Source: Lobosporangium transversale (lineage: Eukaryota; Mortierellomycota; Mortierellomycetes; Mortierellales; Mortierellaceae). Taken from it: a stretch of DNA of 64,000 bases. The translations under genes and the position numbers were made by a program. The stretch is taken from NCBI RefSeq assembly GCF_002105155.1, contig NW_019028996.1:542001-606000 (forward strand), in the 5' to 3' direction. A model generated the notes under the pieces. It ran no database searches. It was not told the DNA's origin and saw nothing but the letters and a program-made list of their open reading frames with translations. Below, in pieces: positions 13,064-29,000 of this stretch. Each line of letters begins with the position of its first letter. Position 1 is the first letter of the stretch.

Positions 13064-13488
13064 ATGGATAGGACAATAGCCTCCAAGGACAGTTCAGATA
13101 TTGGTGGACCATCAACAGCTAGCCTGGTAAGGAAAGTCATAGCCTATGGTTTGTCTCTTAATTTATCGTATATGACTGTTACAGGATGTTTTGAGCCAGG
13201 CGAAGCCCTGGCCTCTTTGCATCCCTGGTGGCAAAACAGAGCAATAGCAGACGAATGATATCGATGATCATTATTTTTTCCTTTTTCCTTTTTTTTTTTT
13301 TTTTTTTTTTTGTTATTATTCCAGTCGTTCGAGATCTTGGGTGAGCTACTTGAGGAGATTGTCCTGGACGTTGTTTCAGAGGCTCACCGCGATGTCAAGA
13401 ATATGCGATCTATTTGTTCTGTTTGTAAAACGAAGTACGTGGCAATGACTTTCCCTTTGGTTTGAGAGCTTCAGACGAGTTATTTATT

Positions 13489-13519
<31 letters not shown>

Positions 13520-13939
13520 CTCATCAATCATGGTTCTTTGGCGTCTCAAATTTCATTCAAATATAACAAATAGGTGTCGAAGCTACGGTAACAAAATACT
13601 CTGAAGCAAATATCAAACTCGTTTATTAATCTTGATATGGGGAGTATACAGTAGTTAATCAGTTTGCTTTCACCCTATAACATCCGCGATACCTTTACAA
13701 CTGTTGATCTCAATAGTGATCCGAGCCGGCCTGGATATTTTTGGACAGAACCCTCAAGCGAATAATTCACAGACATACGATTGTGTTCATTGTCAACGCT
13801 CATTCCCTGCACAACGATATGCTCCGCATCTAGAAAAATGTCTGGGATTGTCTGGTCGATCCTCCAGTCGTGCTGCTAGTCGAAGGTAAAAAAATGTTAT
13901 GCTCAACCGTGAACTTATAGTTCAATGTATTGAGTTGTG

Positions 13940-13976
<37 letters not shown>

Positions 13977-15615
13977 AAGGATTCTTTGTATTACGACTGA
14001 CTAGATATTACATTTGTATAGGATGGGGGCGGGCGAGAGAGCTGGATCGGGATCACCTTTCACTCCAGTGAGTTACTCTGATGAACGTGATGCTAGTGAC
14101 TCTGACAAAGACCTCATTGAAAAAAAACGTAAGGATCGACTATATACTTTCTGTTCTTTACCATCATTTTCCACCCCTAATACATTCTCTTAATGGTTTA
14201 ATTTTTTATTGCTTAAATATATGAATAATCAGGGAAAAAGAATGCTTCAAGTACTAATGGCTCGCAAACTAATGGAGGCAGTGGAAGTTCGTTAAATGGA
14301 AGCGATTATGGTGCCTCCAATCTTATAAAGGTGAGTCCATATTATGAGGTTGTAGAGTGTTGGGTTGTTAGTTTGGTTAAGAGTCCTTAGCTACTTTGGC
14401 AATTTATTTTGACCTCAAGGCGCTTCATAATCCTATATGTAGTCTTCATCCTCGAATGCTTCAAAAGCCAAGAAGCAAAAAAGCGATTCGTCAGATTACC
14501 CGTTAAAAACGCAAAAGGTAACATCTTTCATTTTTCCCCCTCTTTTTCATTTTTCCTTTTTTTTTATGTCAAACAGTGAGTATGATCTGGTACAAATTTG
14601 AGCGGTGCACGTCGATAAGCGCTAAAACTACATCAACCTATTTTGAATGGTGATTAAAAAGTCATCATTGCTAGCAAAAGGTAGGTTGATTTGGAGAAAC
14701 GCCATGCGTAGTCGTCGCTTTTTTTTTTTTTTTTTTTTTTTTAGTACCAAGCGTATCCTAATTTTTTCTTTTTCCTTTTTTTTTTTTTTTTTTTTTTTTT
14801 TTCTTTTTATGAAATATTTATGATAGCTTCCAAAGGGAGTAGCTCTTCAAAACTGAAAGGGCTTGGTCTTCACACACCATCCTCAGTCTCAGTTACCCCT
14901 GTTGGTGAGATTTCGCTTGGATACCTGGATGACGATCTACTTCTTGCCAATGGCAAGAGTCTTCAGAACGGTGCAGGCAGCAATAGTAACGTCAATAACA
15001 TCCTGAGTAATGGAGGGAATAACAGTATCAACAGTAATGGCAGCGCATCTCAAAAGTTGTCTAGTTCCAATTCAAAGCGAGGATCAGGAGGCATCAGCTC
15101 ATCCAAGCGCCCTCCAGGATCTGGGTCTGGTTCAGGTTCAAGCAAAAATGGGCAAGTTGCTTTATCATCATCGTCATCCTTTTTTGAGCGCTTGAAGGCT
15201 ATTGGTAGTCGTGATGGCGCGAGCGACAGCAGTGGTAGTGATGATGATAGTCATGACGGAGACTATCGTAAAGAAAGCGGAGCGAGAGAGAAAAAGGAAA
15301 AAGAGAAATCCGGGAACCGTGGCAAAGGCAGTAGTTATGCTGGTAGCGCTGGTACATCATCTCAACCCCTTCCTCCGGTTGTTATTAGACTCAAGAAAGC
15401 GTCTGCATTTACAGGTCATGGTTCGGATTCTGTCGACACAGATTTTATTGGTGAGTAGCTGGACTGTATTACAGCGTCGGAATGCGCACGAGTTGATGGT
15501 TGACTAAAAGGAAAAAACTAACGCTTCGGTCTCTCTCTCCTTAATAGACATTGATGGAGATGGAGACGAAGATAGCATGGATATTATGCCAGCACCCAAG
15601 AAAAAAAAGCCCTAG
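13064..15615 (+). CDS. SGF11: SAGA deubiquitinase-module subunit SGF11 / ATXN7L3-like
   Basis: Adaptor of the SAGA histone H2B deubiquitinase module. Proposed exons: 13064-13126, 13325-13434, 13574-13587 (14 nt), 13717-13885, 14022-14128, 14233-14330, 14443-14517, 14662-14680 (19 nt), 14827-15450, 15548-15615; 448 residues, every junction in frame. The helix LLEEIVLDVVSEAHRDVK matches the N-terminal helix that packs in the module. AGLDIFGQ then a zinc finger (CVHC...H...C, with AQRYAPHLEKCLG and SSSRAASRR) is diagnostic of Sgf11/ATXN7L3. The long tail is Ser/Gly/Asn-rich with KKKKP at the end, much longer than yeast Sgf11. An in-frame ATG at 12983 would add 27 residues. The first exon and the 19-nt exon are the least certain parts. 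Confidence 0.88.
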
Positions 15616-15677
15616 ATCTCATTGCGATGGAGCTGCCGAACCGAAATATTAGGTCAACGACCCATTTCCAACTCTCC

Positions 15678-15738
<61 letters not shown>
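15678..15738. repeat. A29-T32 homopolymer palindrome between convergent genes
   Basis: 29 A residues (15678-15706) run directly into 32 T residues (15707-15738), a nearly perfect self-complementary element. It sits between the convergent SGF11-like gene (stop at 15615) and the NOL8-like gene (stop at 15925). A second A tract follows at about 15802-15831. AATAAA at 15887 probably serves the plus-strand transcript. The position suits a bidirectional 3'-end element; that role is inference. Confidence 0.8.
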
Positions 15739-15800
15739 CCTACACCCACCCTTTGCCCAATGGTATGCATAGACTTTACTGATACCACATGCTGTACACT

Positions 15801-15833
<33 letters not shown>

Positions 15834-15924
15834 TACTGACCATGTCTGTTTTTACAGTTATCATCTGTGTTAATCAACCTGACATTAATAAACGACATGG
15901 AAGAAGTTTTTATTTGTTGCTTTA

Positions 15925-18646
15925 TCATGATTGGTCTCCACTGATGTTAGATTTAATACGTTTAGAAGCCCTGGCTTTATTGCGAGAGGCAGACTTATGC
16001 TTACGCTTGAACTCTTGAGTCATAGCATGTCGCGTCTTTTCCCAATGGGCATTTATTTCCTCCCTATTTAGTCATGTGGGATTGATTGATCAATTGTCAG
16101 TACAAAGGATAAATCCCTTACCCATTCATGTTCAGAGAGCAGAGATGACAAAAAAAAAAAAAAAATGAGCGTGGACTTACAATGAACTAGTTCTCATAAA
16201 GACTTTGTTCGTCTTGAAGTTGGATCTTTTTAGCAGTTCCGGATCCTTAAAATGAAAAAAAAATAGGGATCCTGCATGTGAGAGGGGTGTTCTGCCGCTG
16301 CTGTTGAGGGCATCAGCACCTGAGGCAAAGATTGTTCTTGAGCCATCTGTGTAGGCTGTCAATATCTCGTCCTGATCTCGGGATCTATCCTCTTCTAAGG
16401 AGCCATCCATGCGATCGTCTTCGACATTTTCAACTTGGGCATGGCTCTCCTCATCCTCCTCATGGTCATTGCCAAACAAAGTAAAAGTCCCTGATGTCGG
16501 GGTGAAGAGTGACCTGAGATCAGTGGCAACCTGGAATTGAGTTTTGATCTCACTATCCTTCTTATTATTAGTAGGTGGTGGAGAGGCAGAGGTTTCTGAT
16601 CTGTTATCAACCTCATTGTCATGGTTCAAAGTGTCATTATCAAACGCAAATGAGAACCCGACAGCTTTCTTGGGCTGCTTAGCATCCTGCACCTCCACAG
16701 TGCCGCTATTCATGCTATTACCACTTTCAATTTCCTTCTGTTTCTGTCCATGATGTGAGTCATTAGTATCCAGTATATAATTTTGAGGCTCTCCTTGCTC
16801 CTCTTCTGACTCAGAATCAAATACGCTCCTTGAGAAGTCATGCACAGAGTCTGTTGATGTCTTTGGTGGCGAGGGTAATGTTGAAAGAGGTGGTGAAGGA
16901 TCGGCATCCGGGTCGTATCGAACTGTTAAGCCTGTAGTATACCCAAGACCACCTTTAGCCTGTCTTGCAAAGTCTTCCTCTTTCTTTTTGTTCCGTACAG
17001 CAGCGTCGCCGAACATGGCGCGGAGTACATTCATAGCTTGTATCTTTTCTGCAGACACATTTGATTCATGCTGGCGATCCTCGTCCAAAATAATGCCTTC
17101 AATATCCGCGCCAATTCCGCCAGTATTGAGGCGATCCTGATGAGCGATAAAATCGACATCATCTTCGCCACGAATGTGATCATCTAAGAAGTCCTTAGTG
17201 AGCTGGAAACGCGAGTCAGACGTTCCAATTCTAGTTTGCATTTCGAATAAGGCTCTGCCACTGGGGCCTTCAAATTGTTCCTTGATATTGAGGGCTATTA
17301 ATTTGAGAATAAAAAAAAAAAACTTAGCTCAATATAGCACTCAATGTTCTGTTGAAGTTAGTACCCCACTCGATATAGATTGAACAATCAAAGAGAGCAC
17401 GAACATATTGTTGGATTTATTACATGGTTCTCTAAGGTTGTTTGATCCAGAATCGTCGTCCTCGTCATCAGAAGCAAACATTTCCTTGGTAGTACTCTTC
17501 AACGCCTTCTTTTTGTCAGTGAGAATTTGACCCCTATCCTCATCCTCAGAACCCGAGTCCGAGTTAAATATACTTTTGAGGGGTTTGCCCATGTTGGACA
17601 TCTTTTTTGCATGGTCTGCTTCCATCTTTTCGTAATCTTCGCTTTCATAGCTATCGTCACCAGAGTCCGAAAACACGACATGGCCCACTTTCTTTTCTCT
17701 AGAGTCGATGTTGGATAGTGTGGATGTAATTAATTGCTGCCGTCTCTCTCGTACTGCCTCTAATTCAGCCTCTCGAGCCTCTAAAGCCTTCAGACGAGCG
17801 TTATTTGATTCTTCAGCTAATTTAGTGGCGATCGCTGGACTGCCCTTACTAAGTCGATCGTGTTCATTGTCGTCGTCAGAGTCAAAGAGACCTCCGATGC
17901 CGGTTGAAGATGAGGATTGGAGTTGAGCAATCGTTTTAATCGTGTCTTCATCTAAAACTCCATCCTCTTCCTCTTCTCCGCTTTCCATTTCTTCATCTTG
18001 ATCCTCATCGTGCTCGTCTTTACTATTGTCCTCCAAAATGTCCGATGGTGATTGATTGGTCCTTGTTTCTTCTTCATCTTCATCCTCTCCAAATAGATCT
18101 TCTGGCTTTGAGTCTCGCTGCGCTCTAGATAGTTTTGACGTTAAAGGACTGTCTAATACAACATCACCGAAGAGGTCATCTATATTGGTCTCCTGTAATA
18201 GGGATGAATCAATACTCTCCATATATGGTCCTCCGTCTTCATTGTCATCAAGGTCAGAGTCATCTAATGATAATGCTTTCGGGCTCATGTTCAGCCCTGC
18301 AAGCACAGAAGCCATCATTGCACGGTCATTTGCTATGTTGACATTGTCAAGTGACTGTTGTAATCCCGAGGTTTTGTCTGTTGAGAGAGTCTTTATATCT
18401 CTGCCTTGCACGGCCGATTTCTTCTTTTCTGCCATATCCATATTACTATTGGTAGTGATGGGAGTAGGCTTCGGTTTTGCAAGGAAAGAGGCAAGTGCAA
18501 CCTCAGTGGGAAGATGCTTGCCCTTGGGTTTTGGTTCGTTTTCATCAATTCGGTAGATCAATTGGTCGAATGGCAAGGGCTTCTCAGCGATATTAAAGAG
18601 TTTCTCCACATTATTTTTGTAGTGTGACGGATCATATGTCATCTTT

Positions 18647-18684
<38 letters not shown>

Positions 18685-19847
18685 GAGCATTAAAAAAAAA
18701 AAAAGTAAGTCTTAAAGGTTGTACAATGCGCAGGCAGTTATAGAAGGAGTATTATGAGGAACATACACGATCTAATTTCATAGTGATTACTGGTCGGCCG
18801 TAGCGCCCTCTTTTCCAACCTCGCTTCCCATCCATGTTCTTTTCTGTAATCAAGGACATATCTTCAGCGTGTTTTGCTGGATTCCTTTTCCATTTTTTGA
18901 GTAGTGCTTCTTGTTCTTTCTTTTCGATCTTCGCTTGAAGCTCCAAATCTTCTTTCCGTCTATGAGCGTGTACAAGATAAAATAAAATATAGAAATAAAA
19001 AGGTGCGGTCAATTGGACTGCAAGGCTGGGCTATCATATATCTCAACCGATAAATGAGGGACTGTTATTGACTTGTAGTCGAACAATTACTTTGTTTGCC
19101 AGTCTTTGTTTGCTTCCTCAATCTTCAGGACGTTTCCCTTCCATTTGGCACCATTAAATAACGCGAGGCATTTTTGTAGCTCTTTCCGTGTTGTGTCCAA
19201 AGTGATATATCCAAATCCACGGCAAGATCCGTCCAGGTCCTTTGCCAGATAAAGGTCCCTGGGCTGTCCAAACGATTTAAATCGGCCCTCAAGCTCTGTC
19301 AAGGTAACATCTTTTGCTAGCCCGCGGACGAATGCTCTATATGAGATATGCTCTTAAAAATAGGCGAATTGATTTCGGTCTTGTCAGATCGATCAGTTAT
19401 GTTGTTAATGTATAGTCAATTGTAATGAATTCCCTCACTCTTAAACAACATACCATTAGGATCTATGGGAACTTTTGAGGGTTTTGGTTTTTTGACTTTA
19501 GCAGATGTACTTGGGGCATCTTCTTCTGTAAATAGATCAGGTGGAATTGAAGCTGATGTTGTTGAGCCCCTGTTAATACTTTTATTCTTTTGCTTCAAAT
19601 GTCCCTGTTGATATTGCTTTGAGCCAGCAAGAGCATTGGTCTTCGAGTTGGAGTTTCCATGGATCGCTCCTGCTCCTATTCCTGTATGTATATCTGATTT
19701 AATTCTTGCTTCTGTCCTTACTCCTGCTGGTTTTGAACTTGGCTTGCCCGGCACGTTATTATTATTATTACTATCAGTAGAGTCTTCTTTAGAGCCTCCA
19801 GAAGATGGCCGAGGCCTACTATTGAAATTTTTGGAGTTGGCTACCAT
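15925..19847 (-). CDS. NOL8: NOL8/Nop8-like nucleolar RRM protein
   Basis: Nucleolar factor of 60S ribosome assembly. Exons on the minus strand: 19847-19454, 19334-19091, 18959-18767, 18642-17424, 17294-16181, 16063-15925; 1,100 residues, all phases consistent. After a 131-residue Ser/Asn-rich lead there is one RRM: AFVRGLAKDVTLTELEGRF, then RGFGYITLDTT and GNVLKIEEANKDW. Next come KKWKRNPAKHAEDMSLITEKN and HYKNNVEKLFNIAEKPLPFDQLIYR, typical of the family, then a very acidic Ser/Asp/Glu region. The C-terminal part LNIKEQFEG and the basic end MTQEFKRKHKSASRNK also fit Nop8/NOL8. The third intron (18766-18643) has an acceptor made of A23 followed by G. The gene is divergent from SEC23 and convergent with the SGF11-like gene. 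Confidence 0.85.
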
Positions 19848-23226
<3,379 letters not shown>

Positions 23227-23584
23227 GTGTACATTGGTTTCGTTGACCATGGATAGAGAGTGTTCTTGACACAATAAGAAAATCGCTTTAAAACGTACTA
23301 CATGTCTTCACGTATTGTGAAATCAATGTTGTAAATGTGTAAATGGTCATTACGAACCATCTTTGCTGATAGCTCATTAACAAGGAACTGGGGTCTGCAA
23401 GAAGGACTCGACAAAATCAAATAGAGATTATTGAGGCAGTGAACAGTTTGCTTGAGACACTGTCTTGCCTCACCTTGCCTCACCGCTTTCCAACTCTTTT
23501 AAAGCACAGACACACGCATCGCATCTTTGTACTCCTGTTAATGTAATCCTCTTCATCCACTGCACAACATTCTTCTTTTTTGAA
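23227..23584 (+). other. Intergenic between SEC23 and sphingomyelinase
   Basis: Some 358 bases with no gene; presumably the SEC23 3' UTR and the promoter and leader of the sphingomyelinase. The leader is C/T-rich near the ATG. A frame from 23465 lies in phase with the sphingomyelinase but its extra residues show no signal sequence, so the ATG at 23585 was preferred. Confidence 0.5.
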
Positions 23585-24616
23585 ATGACAATGCATTTTG
23601 CGAAGCAGCAGTTACATTACACTTTCAATGCTGCAAGATTGCTGCTACTAGCAGTGTCTTGTATGTCCTGGCTGATTGCAATATGCTCAACACCTACGTT
23701 GGCAGCCCCTCTCCCAGCCTCCTTAATGAGAAATGCGACTTTGAGCAAGAGACAATCAATCGACAACGACATTGACGTTCATAGAACCCATTTATATCTG
23801 GCAAATAAAGTCTTTGATGATATGGAGGATCTTCTCAATTCAACTGAATTAGATCCATGTCAGATGTGTCAGAGGGGCATGCGAATGGCAAAGGAATTTT
23901 CTCTACAGGCACCTGAGTACCTCTCTGGTGTCCTGAGAGAACTCTGTGCCAAATATTCATTCAGGCGATTGGATGCCTGTGCAGGTCTGATGGAGCGCCT
24001 TAGTGAACAGTTGGTGGGGATTTTCTCAGAGATGAACCTAGAGGGATCAGATGGATATTATGCCTGTGCCTATTCTTTCCCAGGATCATGTCCAGTGCCT
24101 TTGCACCAACCTGCAGACATAGCCTTCCCAAAAGCTAAACCTGTCAATGCTGTGCAACCAGCGCCCAGTGGACAGACCATCCAAGTCCTCCATTTTTCAG
24201 ACTGGCATCTGGATCCCTTGTATAAAGTAGGGTCAGAAGCAAAATGCAGTCACAACATTTGTTGTCGTGACTATGGTTCCTGGAACGATCCAGGGCCGAT
24301 CAAGAAACGAGCATCGAAATGGGGGGACGGTAAATGTGATACGCCCATTGCACTAGGACTGAACACTCTGGAGACGATTCCCAAGTTTGTGCCCAATGCG
24401 AGCTTTGGATTGTTTACTGGCGATATTGTGAGCCATGATGCTTGGATGATCAGTGAAAAGTATGTGGCGGACGAGGAAATCAGGAGCTATGAGCTTTTCA
24501 AGAAGTATCTCCAAGATCTAAAGTTGTATGTTGCTATGGGCAACCACGACTCGTACCCTAGTGATCAGGCTCCTGGACGACAAAGGCCGGACTCTTATAT
24601 TACTCATAAATGGTAG

Positions 24617-24659
<43 letters not shown>

Positions 24660-26029
24660 CAGCAGTTATATTGTGTATATTCTCGTGATAACCGTATTGA
24701 TTAATATATATATAATTGAGAATAGGTTATATGATCATGTGGCAGGGATCTGGGAAAAGAATAATTGGATCACATCTATTGAAGCTGAATACGCCCGCTC
24801 ACACAACGCCATGTTTATGACAAGGCCTATGGATGGCCTCAAATTGATCACCTTAAATACAGATTTATATTATGTCCGCAACTTCTTCACTATGCTGGAC
24901 ACCAACTTGGATGATCCCAGCGGGATGCTTCATGATCTGGTTCTAGAACTTCAAGACAGCGAGGATCGTGGTGAACGAGGTAAATGGAGTATTTGGGCTT
25001 AAAAAAATATCTCGCATTATCTGTGGTTTATTCTTATGTGCTTTTTTTCCTTTTTTTTCTTGTCTTGACATCCAACATGGCTTACAGATGATGTCTATAA
25101 ACTTAACATTGTCTAGTCTGGATCATGGGACACATGGCACCTATCACCAGGTCATTACCTCGCTCTTCTTTGCTCTTTCAAAAGATTGTTGCTCGATATT
25201 CTCCGCATGTGATTGCAGGAATCTTTACAGGTCATTATCATCAGGACAAGTTTATTGTCGTTCATGACCCAGATGCGCTTGAACAGACCGAAGAGTCTGC
25301 TCTCAATGTCATCTATCAGGGCCCAAGTGTCACTCCACTTGATAGATCCAATCCTGTAAGATGTTCATCTCAATTAAGCTTTTTTTTGTTTTGTTTTGTT
25401 TTCGTAAAAAAAAACGATAGTCTTTCAATCGTGCCATTAACCTAAAAACACGATCAACTTTTGTTTTTTTTTTTTTTTTTTTTTTTTTTTTGTAGGCTAT
25501 TCGCTGGTATGATGTCGATGCAAAGACATTTTCAATCCTAAATACGCATACAGCTGTAGCAGATATCATTGGGCAAGGAGCTTATTGGGAGGCTAATGAC
25601 ATGGAGCCAGAATGGAAGCACGAATATTCAGCCAGAGAAACGTATGCTGATCCAGCGGACCCACTTGATCCAGAAGATCCGTTGTCACCAGCGTTTTGGC
25701 ACAGAACTGTAGAGAGAATGAAGGAAGACCGCGAGTTGTTTAAGACTTATTTGCAATATGAGTCCAAGTTATCAGAAGAGGCAAAGCCGTGTCATAAAGG
25801 GTCAGCTTGTGAGTATGAAGCGTTGTGCCAGATGCAAGCTTCGACAGTGGTTCAACACCAACAATGCACAGAGGACGCAGAGACACTCAAAGGCACAAAG
25901 AACAAAAAGAAGCCTAATAAGAAGAAGCCTTTTAGTGTCACCCGAGCTGGAAAGGAAGTCATTGTGGGGGACTACGATGAGGAACGTGGCTACATTGAAG
26001 GACTAGGAGTGGAGAGAAGGGGTATGTAG
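23585..26029 (+). CDS. Acid sphingomyelinase-like phosphodiesterase (saposin B + metallophosphatase)
   Basis: Predicted secreted or vacuolar enzyme cleaving sphingomyelin-type lipids to ceramide. Exons 23585-24612, 24726-24979, 25117-25355, 25496-26029; 684 residues. Signal peptide about residues 1-41 (LLLLAVSCMSWLIAICS). A saposin B domain carries paired Cys (CQMC at 92-95, then Cys at about 121, 132 and 151). The calcineurin-like core has FSDWHLDP (Asp196, His198), GDIVSHD (Asp280), GNHDS (Asn320, His321), GHMAP and TGHYHQD, i.e. the full set of metal-binding motifs. The C-terminus ends in a Lys-rich low-complexity segment instead of the longer mammalian tail. Intron 1 offers two proximal acceptors (CAGCAG at 24660-24665) that also keep the frame; the distal acceptor at 24725 gives WLYDH, which matches the family. 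Confidence 0.92.
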
Positions 26030-29000
26030 ATCGTTGAAAAGAAATAGACTACACAATAGAGCATAATCAGTCTCGATCCAGAGAAGTTTATGGGCTTCAA
26101 AGACATGTAGAGGCGCGTAGAGGCGCGTAGGAACTAGCAAAGTATTGTCACCAACAGCAAGAAGTGTCGAGCTCATAATTGATGAATGACTTTTTGTCTG
26201 ATTCAGAAAAGTTGATTAATTTGTTCCGCGTCTCCATCACTCCCCTCTGTTTATTTTCATAGCAATCTGTACCAATCCCTTTACGAGCCTATACCGCCTC
26301 CACTTCTTGTTAAAACTTTTTTTTATGAGGCCAGTGATTTGGGTGTGTGTGTAGTCTGATAAGTACACGCCAATTTCAATATTGTGCCTATTAGCTGTTA
26401 AACACGTCCTGTTTTGTGCTGTGTAACTTTGCGACACCAGAGGGTGATATTGGCGATATCAACACAGTATCGGCTCAGAGTGCTATTGGTGGTACCGACA
26501 CCACAAGGTATTGGCAAAGGTCATAAACAATATTATTTTAAAGTACTCAATTTGAATAAAAAAAACAAAAAAATATGGAATAGTATGCATTAATGTGTTC
26601 ATGGCTTCCTACCGAGGACTCTATCCCTCGGAACAACTGCTGCTCGCTCCTTTTGATTGGGCCATTTCAATTATAGAGTACAACCACACCACGGTCAGCA
26701 CAAGTCTTCGAAGGGAACACAGCATAAACAGGGTGGTGCTTATTAACTATCCCTTGGACCGTAGGACGGGCATATTTGTCCAATTAACTTTCATCAACCC
26801 AGTTTTTATATGATTAGGTTTCACATGAAGTTTAAATTCTACCCTCAAGGAGGTTTTCCTCGCAAATATCCATGCATATTCTATTTTCCTCTTACCTCGC
26901 GTTATAACGGCCTTAGAAACTGGGGGAATTGTTGCGTATATACCAAGACTTGGGAGTGCACCTCAGGGGCACTTCCATTTTTGTTCATAAGGTCACATTC
27001 TGTGACGGTCATGGCGGGTCTCTAATAAAAGGCTCCCGCCTGGCAACAATAACAAAAACAACTTTGATGTCCTTGACTAGCGTCCCCCATAGAAAACATC
27101 TCCGCTTTCCCTTTTCCTAATGAGCCTGAACCTGTCTATACTGGTATATCAATGGTAGACTAAAGTTTTTTTTTTTTTTTTTCGCGATGGGCTAGTTGCC
27201 TGTCATTGAGAGACTGATCTGGATGCGCAGCTGAAATTGGGCTCACCAGCTACAGGGCGTAAAAAGTGAGCCAGGATTAAACGACCCTGAGCGAATCTTA
27301 TTTTCTGTCAAGGATATTCACTCATCTCAAAGAACAATGTCCAAGGCACAGACAGTCGATTAACAAACCTTTTTTACTCCTTTTCAGTACATGCACGTGT
27401 ACCAAGAAACAAGGGACGCTTCCATTAATCAAAATAAGCAGTGGAAAATAAATTTTATTAACGTATATATTTAAATAGATACAATATACATTTCTATCGT
27501 ATGTACATTGTATCACGATAAGAGCAGGAGCACTATTTGTCGAGAAGATGCATTTGAACGGAATTGCTTCCGGAGGACGGGTCCATTCAAAGGGTGACCA
27601 CAGAGCAAGGAAGGGTGATTTCAGGGCAAGGGAAAACAAGCCAAAAAAAACGGATTGTTTTTTTTGAGGATAGCTCAGGGTGAACAATTAAATTTATAAC
27701 ATATATTTATATTTATGGCATGCAAGGGTCGGTTCTTTTTGTTCTGATGGGAATATGTGTCACTGTGTCAATGTGAAAACAAATCTCGTTCGCTACAAAA
27801 AACGTTACATTTCTTTTTGCTTTGTTTATGAATACAGATGCAATCTGTGGGAGAGTAATGGATCTTGAATGCGCCATAGAGAGCCTTTCTTCTCCTTTCG
27901 CCAACTGAATCTAGTCTCCATTCGTCCTATCTTTTATATACTTGACATTTGCCCAGTTCAACTAATTGTGATCTCGTGTGGACTTTTAAATTAAATCGGG
28001 CTATATCATGATCTCTGCACTAAAGATATTGGAAAAAAAAAAGAAAGAAAAAGGCATCAGGTCTTTCTCACCATTTAAAAGTCAAAATGAATGCTAGCTG
28101 TACCTTCACATAGAATGCCACTGTAGGAGAAAATGTATACTGTGTACCTTCAAAGATAGTTTCCCAAGAATGCAAAGTAGCGTTTGAACACAAACGCTAA
28201 CCAGGGAATTTCCAACCTGGAAAAAAAAAGTGAGCGCTCCTTTTACAATCGAACCTGGTGCGTCTAATTGGACCGACAGCGCGTGCTTTTTTTTTTTTTT
28301 TTTTTTTTTTGCAAATTATGAATAAGCATGCACAAGAAAGTAATTGAAGAGAGCAGTAAGGCCCTTTGTCAAATGTGGGCTCAGTTGGCTCAAATGAATT
28401 ATCCCTGCCAGGTCTTGGCCCCTCCTTTTTCATACATTTCTAAATAGTAATGAAGAAAAGGAGAGAATAAGTGTGGGCTAGAATGTGTAGTGTTAACATT
28501 TGCCACTTTTTTTTTTTTTTTTTTTTTTTTATTATTCAAGACATTTACCCCCAAGGGTCTCAAAGGAAAAAATAAAAATAAAAAAATAAAAAAAAATAAA
28601 AAAGCAAATGTGATAATATATACCATTGATTGGATTCCATTCGCACAGCAACGACAACGACAACGGCAACAGCAATAACAATAACAGGCAGAGGTGGTGC
28701 ATATCTTTTTCATATTATTTCCCATTTCAGTTATCTTTTTTTAAAGGATGCTGCGTACACAAACCCACAAACAGAATAAAATTAAAGTTAATGAGAAAAC
28801 CTCTTGAGCACCAGAGTCAACCGGAATGTGATGAGAACCCATCCGTTTTGAAAAACCATTTGCATTTACTCACTAAAACACTCTAGAGAAACTAATTGGT
28901 AGGGTATAAAAAGACGGCCATGTCCGCTTTTTATCATGTTCCTTAGATATCGCATTCTTGATCTCCCTTTTACTGTCTTCAAGGTTCATTACTTCCTTTC

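Noticed and set aside
26595-27120. Small ORFs in a G/C-richer block, considered as a decayed gene or transposon remnant
   Set aside because: No recognisable domain, terminal repeat or target-site duplication.
28230-28300. GGTTCGATT B-box-like sequence on the minus strand followed by a T9 run, resembling a tRNA 3' end
   Set aside because: The T-arm stem does not pair and only about 55 bases separate it from an upstream A tract, with no A-box or acceptor pairing.
28370-28440. GGCTCAGTTGG, an A-box-like D-arm on the plus strand, followed by a T run
   Set aside because: The matching B-box is degenerate (GGTCTTGGCC) and a cloverleaf cannot be drawn.
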